The notes: generated from the sequence alone by a model not told the origin. A stretch of DNA of 64,000 nt from Sphingobacteriaceae bacterium (GCA_016709575.1 JADJMM010000002.1:372001-436000); one strand, 5' to 3'. Shown: positions 41,269 to 49,985, counted from the first letter of the stretch. Made by a program: numbers and translations.

Positions 41269-41281
41269 CTTAACCTCAGCC
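41269..41281. repeat. Inverted 13-mer, right flank of the four-helix-bundle gene
   Basis: CTTAACCTCAGCC is the reverse complement of the left-flank 13-mer with one mismatch. Together the two flanks bracket 40875-41249, and the gap from here to the wzm stop is only seven bases. Confidence 0.7.
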
Positions 41282-41287
41282 TTTTTC

Positions 41288-42139
41288 TTAAACGGTGTCC
41301 ATGAATGATTTTTCTACTCTGCTAAATGCCAACATTCCTATGATCATAATAACAAAAGCGAAAACAAAACTATATAACAAATTGAACCACGAAAACAATC
41401 CTTGTCCGAGGAAAACAAATTTGAAAGATTCGATAATAGAACTTACAGGATTTGCTAATACAATCCATTTATATTTATCCGGAACAATAGAGAGTGGATA
41501 CACAATTGGGCTGGCGTACATTAATAACTGAACGCCAAATCCAACTAAAAAAGTAAAATCACGATATTTAGTGGTGAGCGATGAAATAAGAATTCCGAAT
41601 CCAAAACCTAAAGCTGCCATTATTAATACTAAAAATGGAAACAAGAACATGTACGAATAATTTGGAGAAAGTGAATCGGTTTTTACCAAATAATAAATCC
41701 AACAGGTTAAAAATAAACATAACTGAATAGCCAGCTTTACAAGATTAGAAACAAGAACAGACAGGGGGACAATTAAACGCGGGAAATATACTTTACCAAA
41801 TACACCTGCATTCGCAATAAAAGTGTTGGAAGTTTTATTTAAACAGTCTGCGAAATAAGTCCACAACGTAATTCCTGATAAATAAAACAATAATGGTGGA
41901 ATTCCGTTGGTACTAATATTAGCAATGTTGCTAAAAATAACTGTAAAGGTGATGGTAGTAATTATAGGCTGAATAAAAAACCATATTGGTCCCAAAATAG
42001 TTTGCTTGTAAACGGCCACAAAATCGCGGCGAACTAAAAGCATTAACAAATCTTTATACTTCCACAGTGCAGATAAATCTAATTGATACCATTTGTTTTT
42101 TGGTTCAATAATTAAATCCCATTCTTTTTCTTGTTCCAT
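41288..42139 (-). CDS. wzm: Wzm-type ABC-2 permease for glycan export
   Basis: A 283-residue integral membrane protein with about six hydrophobic segments. The N-terminal cytoplasmic part (WYQLDLSALWKYKDLLMLLVRRD) and the QTILGPIWFFIQP segment are characteristic of Wzm/KpsM/TagG permeases. It forms the channel powered by Wzt. It is the only permease of this class in the window while two Wzt copies exist. It starts at the stop of the NusG-like gene. Confidence 0.9.
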   Translation of the reverse strand: MEQEKEWDLIIEPKNKWYQLDLSALWKYKDLLMLLVRRDFVAVYKQTILGPIWFFIQPIITTITFTVIFSNIANISTNGIPPLLFYLSGITLWTYFADCLNKTSNTFIANAGVFGKVYFPRLIVPLSVLVSNLVKLAIQLCLFLTCWIYYLVKTDSLSPNYSYMFLFPFLVLIMAALGFGFGILISSLTTKYRDFTFLVGFGVQLLMYASPIVYPLSIVPDKYKWIVLANPVSSIIESFKFVFLGQGLFSWFNLLYSFVFAFVIMIIGMLAFSRVEKSFMDTV

Positions 42140-42678
42140 TAGTTTATAGGTATTAAAATTTCTTCGGGTAATTTAACGCGTATGCTTTGGCCAATACTTT
42201 CTAATACAACATCAATATAACGACCTTCTTTATTTTCAACTACAAAACCCTCAATATTTCTTAAAGCACCAGAAGTGATTTTTATTTTGTCGCCTTCTTT
42301 GTAATTGTGTTTAGCGCCATTCACTTCCATTTGGTAACCTAAATCAATTAATTGTTTTAAACGCTCAATTTCTACATCGCGTACTTTTGCAATTTTTCCT
42401 TCGGCACGTACAAAATTTACGACACCGGGAGTTTGAACTGTTTTATCATTTTCTAAACTGGTGATGCGAACAAAAATATAACCGTTGAGTAAAGGAAGCT
42501 CTACCATTTTTTTCCGGTCACTCCATTGTTTCATGGTTTTCAATATTGGCAGATAGGTTTCAATATTTTTTTGTTGAAGTCGCTCCAATACTTTTTTTTC
42601 TTGCCTTGAAGCAACATACAAGGCGTGCCAGTTTTTACTCCGGTTTTGTTCAGAATTGATATTTTGTTTTACTTCCAA
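42139..42678 (-). CDS. NusG/UpxY-type antiterminator of the polysaccharide operon
   Basis: A 179-residue NusG paralog. The NGN domain is at about residues 15-105 (KNWHALYVASRQEKKVLERL, LLNGYIFVRI). The KOW domain is at about 125-175 (YKEGDKIKITSGALRNIEG). Such specialised NusG proteins (RfaH, UpxY, LoaP) bind RNA polymerase and let it read through very long glycan operons. It stands first in the run that continues for some 42 kb, which fits that role. Confidence 0.85.
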   Translation of the reverse strand: MEVKQNINSEQNRSKNWHALYVASRQEKKVLERLQQKNIETYLPILKTMKQWSDRKKMVELPLLNGYIFVRITSLENDKTVQTPGVVNFVRAEGKIAKVRDVEIERLKQLIDLGYQMEVNGAKHNYKEGDKIKITSGALRNIEGFVVENKEGRYIDVVLESIGQSIRVKLPEEILIPIN

Positions 42679-42695
42679 TTTTGTTTTTGTCTCAG

Positions 42696-42734
42696 GTCTC
42701 GACTACTCCAGATAGCTATCGGGACGAACTGACA
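42696..42734. repeat. 39-bp palindrome-containing repeat, copy 1
   Basis: The unit begins GTCTCGACTACTCC, continues with GATAGCTATCGGGACGA and ends near CTGACA. It matches copy 2 at 42807-42845 except for a few bases. It contains a partial form of the GATAGCTATC palindrome. It lies just upstream of the NusG-like gene. Confidence 0.85.
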
Positions 42735-42806
42735 GTTGTTTCACAGCTTCGCCTCCTCAGTCACATACGTGAACTAAGTAGATTTAAAAAATTCCACCTT
42801 AATCAC

Positions 42807-42845
42807 GTCTCGACTACTCCCGATAGCTATCGGGACGACGTGACA
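42807..42845. repeat. 39-bp palindrome-containing repeat, copy 2, with a hairpin
   Basis: This contains a perfect 16-base palindrome CCCGATAGCTATCGGG at 42819-42834. Outer arms CACGTC (42804-42809) and GACGTG (42837-42842) can extend the hairpin. It sits seven bases past the stop of the winged-helix gene, so it may act as a terminator or RNA structure there, although no T run follows. Similar short palindromic units are often scattered in Bacteroidota intergenic regions. Confidence 0.8.
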
Positions 42846-42851
42846 AATGTG

Positions 42852-43390
42852 TTAACGTTGTTTGCTCCATAAAAGGAGCGGGTGCGTTCCGGGTTCTGTA
42901 ATTTTACTTAATTCAAATTCATCCGACCTGAAATGCACGTATCTAATTTTTTGTCAATCTTTTTTTCTGCTTTTTCAATCTGTTCAATCAAAAAAGTTTT
43001 ATTAATATCATTACCAACTAAAACCAAATCGATAATGTTAGAATCTTGTCCGGTAGATAATTTTCCTACCAAATACACTTTATCTAAATCGCCAATTCGT
43101 TGTAAAATATAGTCTACAACATACTCAACCCCCACCATCTTTAGGATGATTTTATTTATTTCTTTAAACAAGGGATGTTTAGTATTTGCCGTAAACATTT
43201 TTTTATTTCCGTTGGAAAACGAATCAAGAAACCCGGCTTTTTCGAATTTATTTAATTCAACCCGGATGCCATTTGTGGATTCCCCGAATTCTTCTTCGAG
43301 GTTGCGTAAATAGGCGGTAGTGTTGCTGTTTAGGAAAAACTTGAGCAACAGTTTGATACGGGTTTTTGAGGATATGAGTGTGTCAATCAT
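42852..43390 (-). CDS. Winged-helix regulator with a nucleotidyltransferase-like C-terminal part (frameshifted end)
   Basis: The N-terminal winged helix (ISSKTRIKLLLKFFLN, YLRNLEEEFGESTNGIRVELNKFE) covers residues 1-60. The rest (VEYVVDYILQRIGDLDKVYLVG) resembles the degenerate MNT-type domain found in this regulator group of Bacteroidota glycan loci. The frame stops at 42908 but the other frame, after one lost A near 42950, reads KIRYVHFRSDEFE and stops at 42852, which fits better. It has its own promoter with a palindrome over the -7 element, which suggests autoregulation. Confidence 0.7.
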
Positions 43391-43394
43391 TATT

Positions 43395-43430
43395 GAGTAA
43401 CAAAGTTACTCGTTTTACACTAAAAAGCAA
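43395..43430 (-). promoter_or_regulatory. Promoter with overlapping palindromic operator for the winged-helix gene
   Basis: On the minus strand a TTG (43430-43428) is followed after 19 bases by TAACTTTG (43408-43401), a perfect match to the Bacteroidota -7 consensus TAnnTTTG. The -7 element lies inside the perfect inverted repeat GAGTAACTTTGTTACTC (43411-43395, 7-base arms). Transcription would begin about five bases before the ATG at 43390, so the message is nearly leaderless. The palindrome is a good candidate for the regulator's own binding site. Confidence 0.65.
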
Positions 43431-43496
43431 GCATATTACCCTGTATTTAGCGTTCAAAATGTAAATTATACTATTGATTATCAATAAATTGAGTGC

Positions 43497-44252
43497 TTAC
43501 TCAATTATCACGTCGGAACGCTTTGGAAAGTTGATTAAAACACCCATTCCTTTTTTAGAATACACTGCCATACTGCCAATTGCGGCAGCATTAGCACCTG
43601 AGGTATAGAGCACCTCTTTTAAATGGCCAATATTTCCTGCGCCGCCACAAGCGATTACCGGTAAAGAACTTAAGTCGGTTATTTGTTTAATAAAGTCGTT
43701 ATCGAAGCCTTCCCAAGTCCCTTCAGCATCTACATTTTGCAAAAACAATTCACCAACACCTAAATCCTGCTCCAAGTATTTAATAAAATCGGCAGGAGAA
43801 TATTTTATAGAATGTCCAGCAAAAGAGTACACATTTTTTTTACCGAACATGTTTTTTCTAAAATCAACACAAGCAACAACAGCCTGCGAACCATATTTTG
43901 TAACCGCTTCTTTAATGACAGATGGGTTTTCGAAAATTAAAGAGTTCACAACCACTTTCTCTACTCCATTTTTAAACAGTTCATAAAATTCATTAACGGT
44001 CTTTACCCCTTTGTTATAAGTAAAAGGCATAAAACATTCGCCTGCAAAATCAGCAATTTTAGAAATATTTATTTTCCGTTTTTCTTTTGTGGCATTTATA
44101 TCGATGAGAATTAACTCGTCAACTTCTTTCTCGTTATAAATTTTAATGGCGTTAATGGGATCACCAACATAAGATGGATTCTTAAACTTCACCGTCTTAA
44201 CCAACCCTTTACCATCGTAAAGCAAACAAGGCATTATGCGTTTAAGAGCCAT
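43497..44252 (-). CDS. hisF: AglZ/HisF2-family acetamidino modification protein, HisF-like copy 2
   Basis: A 251-residue TIM barrel with the HisF start MALKRIMPCLLYDG. The catalytic Asp11 of histidine-pathway HisF is Leu here. Asp130 is kept in VACVDFRKN. The phosphate loop normally reading VGGGI is replaced by TYNKGV. GVGELFLQNVDAEGTWEGFD and VIACGGAGN are conserved. It cannot be a normal cyclase. It should channel ammonia from the HisH-like protein encoded next to it to an N-acetyl-sugar amidotransferase, probably the one at 14619. Confidence 0.85.
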   Translation of the reverse strand: MALKRIMPCLLYDGKGLVKTVKFKNPSYVGDPINAIKIYNEKEVDELILIDINATKEKRKINISKIADFAGECFMPFTYNKGVKTVNEFYELFKNGVEKVVVNSLIFENPSVIKEAVTKYGSQAVVACVDFRKNMFGKKNVYSFAGHSIKYSPADFIKYLEQDLGVGELFLQNVDAEGTWEGFDNDFIKQITDLSSLPVIACGGAGNIGHLKEVLYTSGANAAAIGSMAVYSKKGMGVLINFPKRSDVIIE

Positions 44253-44324
44253 GCAAATTTGGAATTACGAGTGACGAGTGACGAATTATTGTTTGAGGTA
44301 AAATTTAGAAATAGGTTAACAAAT

Positions 44325-44926
44325 TTATAATTTTGAAAAATTGTTCAATTCCATGCCGAATTTCAAACTTTTTCGGGGTGAAATTGGGCGCCATAAATAT
44401 TTTCGTGATTAAACATGCAGGTGAATTCAGTTCCGTAATTACAGGTTGCTATAACATCGCTTTCATTATTGCATTTTACATAATACGAATGCACAAAGTA
44501 AAAACGGTGTTTATCGCTTGGCTTAATTAATTTATTTTCCTTCTTCACATCAATATAACTCCAACCCATGTGCGGAATTTTTAGAACTTTATCGGTAAAA
44601 TTAAATTTTATAGTTTGCGCATCCATCCAGCTTAAGCCTTTTTCTACACCTTCTTCACTACCTTTTGTAAGTAATTGCATGCCGAGGCAAATACCGAGTG
44701 TTGGAATTTTATCCTGAGTTGCTTTCTTATTTAAAATTTCGAGTAATCCTTTTTGTTTGATAAGATTCATGCCATTATCGAAAGAACCAACGCCCGGTAA
44801 AATCATTTTCTCAGCGTTTTCGATGTCGGATACTTTATCTGTAATAAGAGATTCGGCTCCCAGTTTTTTCAGCATGTTTTTTACCGAAACCAGATTGCCT
44901 AAACCGTAATCAATAATGGTAATCAT
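44325..44926 (-). CDS. hisH: HisH-like glutamine amidotransferase, copy 2 (C-terminus frameshifted)
   Basis: A class I glutaminase with Cys80 in GICLGMQ and His183/Glu185 in FHPEK, so the triad is complete. The open frame stops just after FHPEKV. One A missing near 44370 restores a normal end (SLKFGMELNNFSKL) stopping at 44325, total about 200 residues. It pairs with the HisF2-type protein that follows. It starts five bases after the Wzc-like stop, in the same operon. Confidence 0.85.
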
Positions 44927-44931
44927 TTGGA

Positions 44932-47309
44932 TTATCTTTTGGTGTAGCCCGATTTCCCGTAACCACCTTTTGAACCGTAACCATAGCCATAACCGTAGCC
45001 ATAACCGTAGCCGTAAGTATAACCATAACCTTTATAGTAATATCTTCCCGACATACTCTTAACGCCATTTAAGATGAGGAACATGTTTTTAAGGTTATTG
45101 TTAATGACAAGATTTTGTATGAAGCTAACAACCTTTTTGGTAGCGAACTTAGTATTTAAAACAAATAGCGCAGCGTCAACAAACTGCATTAAATAAATAG
45201 CATCCGATAATAAACCGGCAGGAGGTGTATCAATAATCACATAATCAAAATTTGCTTTTGCATACGCAATTAACTCCTTCATTTTCTCAGCCAACACTAA
45301 CTCTGATGGATTTGGCGGAATGGGTCCGGCATAGATACAAAACAGATTTTCAACTACCGTTTTCTCAATTATTTCCTCAACACTATTTTGTCCAGCCAGT
45401 AAAGTACTAATACCAATTTTTGGTTGAACTCCCATTACCCTACTAACACGCGGCTTATGCAAATCTAATTCTAACAACACCACCCGTTTGCCGGTTTTTG
45501 CCAATATAGTAGCAAGGTTAATAGAAGTAAACGTTTTCCCTTCACCTGGTGAATAATAAGTTACCAAGAACGAACGAGCTTGTGCATCAATATTGGCGTA
45601 CTGTAAATTAGTCCGCAAATTCCGCATAGCTTCTGAAATTTTGGAATTAGGCTGTTCTTCAACCACAATACCTTTATCACCAACATTCTTCATAAAAGGC
45701 AGAACTCCAATAACAGGTAAATCGGTAAGCTCTTTAAGGTGGTTAACCGTTTTAATTTTTGAGAAAAAGAAAGCTCGTAGAATGATTACAAAAGCTGCAA
45801 TTAAAAAACCTCCAGATAAGAATGTGTTCTTTATTTTATTTTTATCCGGACGTATTACACCAATATTACGTGGTTGTTCCACTATTTTTACAGTTGGAAT
45901 AATACTTGCCCGTGCTATCCGGGTATTAGCACGCTTTTGCAACAAGAAGTTATATAAATCTTCGCTAACATTCACCTTACGCTGAATGTTAACAATATCA
46001 CGCTGTTTTCCGGGCAACACTTTTATACTTGAAATATAAACAGATACTTCGTGGTCAATATTCTCTATCATTTTAAAAATAGCCTTACGGGTATTTGTTA
46101 TATAAACCAATAAATCTTGTTTCAGCTTTTTAATATTCTGTTTCAAATCTGTTATTCCCGGATAATTATCCTTTGCTATATTATAAGATTTGTTTAATTC
46201 AATTTGTTTTAAATATAAATCGTTGACCGCTGTTTTCATGAAACCCTCTCTCTCAAAAATAAACACATTAGGCGGTAAGAACTGAGGGTCTTTATCTTCA
46301 ATAATATATTTCTCTAAATCATTTAAAGCTTCGATTTCCAGCTTATAATTACTTTTCTGATTATCCAATTTAGAAAGCTTATCAAAATAATCTTGTCTCT
46401 CCCAATTTAAATCCAAAATATTTTTTCGCTGCTTATAATTTTGCATAGTATCCTCAATGTTTTTGAGGTTATCAGTAATTTCATCTAATTGCTTTTCAAT
46501 ATAAGCTAATGTCTTTTCGTTTAATTCTAATTTTGATTTTACTGTATTCTCTGTATATACCTTATTTAAAGTATCTAAAACCAGCACAACACGTTCAGGA
46601 ATAATATCTGCAATACTTACTGTTAGAATATTGGTGTAGTCAGGATTATCAACCACCATTTGTCCTCTAAAATTATTGATTAACCAGTCTATCGAGTGAA
46701 TTTGAATTTGGTAATTAATTGATGAAATACTACCAACAACATCTCTTGTAAAAATAGAAGAACGTTTTACCAAAATATTAAAATCGAGATTAACCAACTC
46801 TTTTTCAAATTGACCTTTAAACGTTTTAATTTGATCGCCATTATGTAAGGACATTTGATAATTGTCGTAATCTAAAACTTTAAAGTCAACAAGTGCTTCG
46901 TACCAACCAGGATTAATATTGTTAATTTTATTTCGAATGGATTACCCGAAAACTGTTCGGCTGTTTTAACACGACCAATAATATAATAGGAGACCTGTAA
47001 CCTGTCTTTTAAACGGGTAACAGTTTCTTTCATTAAATCGTATGAACTAATTACTTTCTTTTCGTTAGCGTTATCGATATAATAAGAACCAGCATCTGTT
47101 ACCACATTACCGGAGTAGTATTCCTCGTTTTTATTTAATAATAACTCTGTAGAGGCTTGAAAAACATCTATTTGCTTGTATGCATAAAAAACACCACCAA
47201 CATAAAAAATAGGTACGATAAAAAGTGGCACGTACCAGTTAGACTTTATTACTCGCCATAAGAGGTTAAGGTCTTTTTCGGTTACTATGGCTTGCTTTTT
47301 TGTTTCCAC
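44932..47309 (-). CDS. wzc: Wzc/GumC-type chain-length regulator with C-terminal tyrosine autokinase (frameshifted)
   Basis: The Wzz domain opens with DLNLLWRVIKSNWYVPLFIVP (first membrane segment). A long coiled-coil periplasmic part and a second membrane segment follow. The BY-kinase domain has Walker A TYYSPGEGKT, Walker A' LLELDLHKP and Walker B YVIIDTPP. The tail is strikingly Tyr/Gly-rich (repeated GYGYGYG), the usual autophosphorylation cluster. One A missing near 46880 splits the gene. A GTG at 47309 is the likely start: longer extensions are not conserved and run into the promoter. It controls glycan chain length and export. Confidence 0.87.
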
Positions 47310-47326
47310 GAATAGGTTAGGAATGA

Positions 47327-47334
47327 CAAAGATA
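47327..47334 (-). promoter_or_regulatory. -7 element candidate for the wzc operon
   Basis: On the minus strand TATCTTTG matches the TAnnTTTG consensus exactly, 18 bases ahead of the proposed GTG start. No convincing TTTG -33 element stands at the right distance, so support is partial. Confidence 0.4.
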
Positions 47335-47357
47335 GTTGATTTTAAAAGATAAATTGT

Positions 47358-47389
47358 TTTGGTATTGAGGTTTTTTAGTACTATATTTA
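47358..47389 (+). promoter_or_regulatory. Promoter candidate for the sorting substrate and exosortase genes
   Basis: TTTG at 47358-47361, a 20-base spacer and TATATTTA at 47382-47389 (seven of eight consensus positions) precede the ATG at 47407 by 17 bases. It diverges from the wzc promoter. Confidence 0.4.
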
Positions 47390-47406
47390 CAGTCATTCTG
47401 TTAAAA

Positions 47407-47625
47407 ATGAAACAATTAGCCTTTACTTTAGTCTTCTTTTTAGTGGTTGTATGTAGTCAAAACCTACTTTCAGCCCCACCACCCCCTCCATCGGTGCGTC
47501 CTCCGTGTTGGCCGCCTCCTTGTATTCCAATTGATGGTGGCATTAGCGCTTTAATAGTTGCAGGTGCAGCTTATGGCGCTAAAAAACTATACGATAAGAA
47601 GAAAAAAGACTCAAATTTGTCTTAA
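47407..47625 (+). CDS. Tiny exosortase substrate with a PIDGG-type C-terminal sorting signal
   Basis: A 72-residue protein from ATG 47407. Residues 1-22 form a signal peptide (MKQLAFTLVFFLVVVCSQ). A proline stretch follows (APPPPPSVRPPCWPPPCIP). The end is a tripartite sorting signal: PIDGG, the hydrophobic ISALIVAGAAYGA, and the basic KKLYDKKKK. This matches the pattern I recall as PID-CTERM in Bacteroidota. The mature part would be only about 25 residues. The gene lies 31 bases before the exosortase, so it is probably that enzyme's own substrate. The longer in-frame start at 47359 overlaps the promoter and is not used. Confidence 0.75.
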   Translation: MKQLAFTLVFFLVVVCSQNLLSAPPPPPSVRPPCWPPPCIPIDGGISALIVAGAAYGAKKLYDKKKKDSNLS

Positions 47626-47656
47626 TACCACTCTTGGGCGTTATCTTTACACTATC

Positions 47657-48196
47657 ATGTTAACTGCCCTGAAACAAAATCGTTTTCTTAAATTTTTAGT
47701 TACTTCTTCGCTGATTTATATCGGCCTGTATCTTTTTTATGAATTTATAATTAAGAGATACACGGGTATTGATCGGGCATTTATAAGGCTTATTATTAAT
47801 TCTTCAGATGTTGTTTTACAGGGGTTTGGTTACGATACTTTTAAACGATTAGGCGACACTGATTATCCGGGAATTGGTATCGATGGCTCAACCGGTGTTT
47901 GGGTTGGTGCGAGTTGTAATGCTCTTACTTTATTTTTTCTATTTGCTGTATTTGTATTTGCTTACCCCGGTCACCAAAAAAACAAAATATGGTTTATACC
48001 AATTGGAATTATTACTATTCATATTTTAAATATTTTTAGAGTGGTTGCTTTAGCTTTACTTTCTCTTTACAAACCAGAATACCTTGAATTCAACCACACT
48101 TACACTTTCACATTCATTGTTTACTGTTACATATTTCTTTTGTGGATGATTTGGGTGAATAAATATTCAATTAGAGGAACAGATGCCAAAAAATAA
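47657..48196 (+). CDS. xrtF: Exosortase of the XrtF type
   Basis: A 179-residue membrane protein from ATG 47657. The exosortase/archaeosortase catalytic residues are all visible: Cys87 in GASCNAL, Arg128 in NIFRVV and His147 in FNHTYTF, on adjacent membrane segments. Exosortases cut C-terminal sorting signals in the inner membrane and are thought to pass the protein to the outer surface, often linked to glycan production. It overlaps the next gene by 14 bases. The neighbouring partner protein indicates the F subfamily of Flavobacteriia. Confidence 0.88.
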   Translation: MLTALKQNRFLKFLVTSSLIYIGLYLFYEFIIKRYTGIDRAFIRLIINSSDVVLQGFGYDTFKRLGDTDYPGIGIDGSTGVWVGASCNALTLFFLFAVFVFAYPGHQKNKIWFIPIGIITIHILNIFRVVALALLSLYKPEYLEFNHTYTFTFIVYCYIFLLWMIWVNKYSIRGTDAKK

Positions 48197-48656
48197 ATAC
48201 ATTTTGTTTGCGCTGTTCTGCCTATTGTTTGGAGCCTTGGGTCTATATCGCGAATACTTTTTTGGGAACTACAATAACGTAATGTACTTCATGTACAATG
48301 GCGATACAACTGTTCCTGTAAGGCCCGACTTTCATGCTTTTTTAAATCTTTCCTACAAAACGGTCTATTATCTAAAATACGTTTTCACTCTTATAGCTTA
48401 CGTGCTCTTCTTTACCTTATCTTATTTCTCTATTAAAATCTTTATTGGTGACAAAAAAATATTGAAATGGTTTACGTATTCTTATTTAGTATTATTACTT
48501 TTAAGCTCAGTTTTAATGTTATGGACTTACTTTTTTAAAAATAATTTCGAGAGTGATGAATACTCGGTTAGTCGATGGCTAATGAGTATAGCACAATCAC
48601 CGCTCCCCGCTTTATTTTTTATAGCCACAGCAAAGTTGAACGAAAAATTAAAATAA
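48183..48656 (+). CDS. Exosortase F system-associated membrane protein
   Basis: A 157-residue protein with four hydrophobic segments and the loop RPDFHAFLNLSYKTVYYLKY (residues about 47-66), which is the recognisable core of the family found beside XrtF. The role is unknown but its genes are constantly paired with the exosortase. The glyA start follows four bases after the stop, so it could be part of the same transcript. Confidence 0.8.
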   Translation: MPKNKYILFALFCLLFGALGLYREYFFGNYNNVMYFMYNGDTTVPVRPDFHAFLNLSYKTVYYLKYVFTLIAYVLFFTLSYFSIKIFIGDKKILKWFTYSYLVLLLLSSVLMLWTYFFKNNFESDEYSVSRWLMSIAQSPLPALFFIATAKLNEKLK

Positions 48657-48660
48657 TTAT

Positions 48661-49934
48661 ATGCAAAAGGACAACATCATTTTTAAATTAATTAAGGAAG
48701 AAAACGACCGCCAAACACGCGGACTTGAATTAATTGCCAGCGAAAATTATGTGAGTAATCAGGTAATGAAAGCAATGGGAAGTGTTTTAACTAATAAGTA
48801 TGCTGAAGGCTTACCAAACAAACGTTATTATGGAGGATGTGAAGTAGTAGATAAAGTGGAGCAATTAGCTATCGACCGCGCGAAAGAATTATTTGGTGCT
48901 GTTTGGGTAAATGTACAACCACATTCTGGCGCGCAAGCCAATGCTGCAGTTATGTTAGCCTGCTTAAAACCGGGTGATACTATTTTAGGTTTCGATTTGT
49001 CGCACGGTGGACATTTAACACATGGCTCTCCTGTAAATTTCTCAGGAAAATTATACCGCGCAACTTTTTACGGAGTTGATGAAGCAACAGGAACTGTTAA
49101 TTATGATAAGTTGAAGCTACAGCACAAAAAGAAAAACCAAAATTAATTATTTGCGGTGCTTCTGCCTATTCACGTGATTGGGATTACGAACGTTTACGTA
49201 AAGTGGCCGATAGTGTTGGTGCTTTATTGATGGCTGATATTTCTCATCCGTCTGGATTAATTGCAAAAGGGATTTTAAATGATCCGATGCCGCATTGCCA
49301 TATTGTAACAACAACAACTCATAAAACATTACGCGGACCGCGTGGTGGTATGATTATGATGGGTAAAGATTTTGAAAATCCAATGGGTGAAAAAACACCT
49401 AAGGGAGATCTTAAAATGATGAGTGCTTGTTTAGATATGGGCGTTTTCCCTGGTACACAAGGCGGACCCCTGGAGCACGTTATAGCTGCAAAAGCTGTTG
49501 CTTACGGAGAAGCTTTAAGCGATGAGTACATGCAATACTGTGTTCAGGTAATTAAAAATGCACAAACCATGGCGAAAGAATTAGTAGCTAAAGGTTACAA
49601 AATTATTTCAGGGGGAACAGATAATCATTGTATGCTAATTGATTTACGCAGTAAAAACTTAACTGGTAAAGAAGCAGAAAAAGCTTTAGGTGAAGCTGAT
49701 ATTACAGTAAATAAAAACATGGTTCCGTTTGATGATAAATCTCCTTTCGTTACTTCCGGAATTCGTATTGGCTCACCGGCCATTACTTCACGCGGATTAA
49801 AAGAAAAAGATTGTATTAAAGTTGTGGAATTAATTGACGCGGCTTTAATGAATAAAGATAACCCTAAAGAATTGGCGAAAATTAAAAAGAAAGTTAATAC
49901 CATGATGGGGAAGCGTCCATTGTTTAAAGATTAA
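48661..49934 (+). CDS. glyA: Serine hydroxymethyltransferase (frameshifted)
   Basis: The first 160 residues (RGLELIASENYVSN, NKYAEGLPNKRYYGG, HSGAQANAAV) and the remainder from about 49130 (MADISHPSGLIAKG, PLP Lys in TTTTHKTLRGPRGG, TQGGPLEHVIAAKA) form one enzyme of about 424 residues. One A is missing from TTGAAG near 49115. GlyA interconverts serine and glycine with tetrahydrofolate. A disabled copy would be very harmful, so the frameshift is most likely a sequencing error. A terminator follows. Confidence 0.92.
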
Positions 49935-49955
49935 AATATTTAAAGATTCTGACAG

Positions 49956-49985
49956 CCGCTCCGAAAAAAAACGGGGCGGTTTTCA
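49956..49985 (+). terminator. Rho-independent terminator after glyA
   Basis: The eight-base stem CCGCTCCG (49956-49963) pairs with CGGGGCGG (49972-49979), with one G-T pair, around an A-rich loop. It is followed by TTTTCATTTT. Confidence 0.75.

Noticed and set aside
42681..42872. Plus-strand open frame of 63 codons
   Set aside because: It is created by the two 39-bp repeats, lies antisense to the gene end and has no conserved content.
44268..44285. Short GAGTGAC tandem repeat
   Set aside because: Only two or three units in a short gap, without further structure or a partner elsewhere.
45019..45459. Possible second protein in the plus-strand frames opposite wzc, such as 45593-45985
   Set aside because: The wzc kinase frame has strong motifs on the other strand; the plus-strand frames have no recognisable domain.
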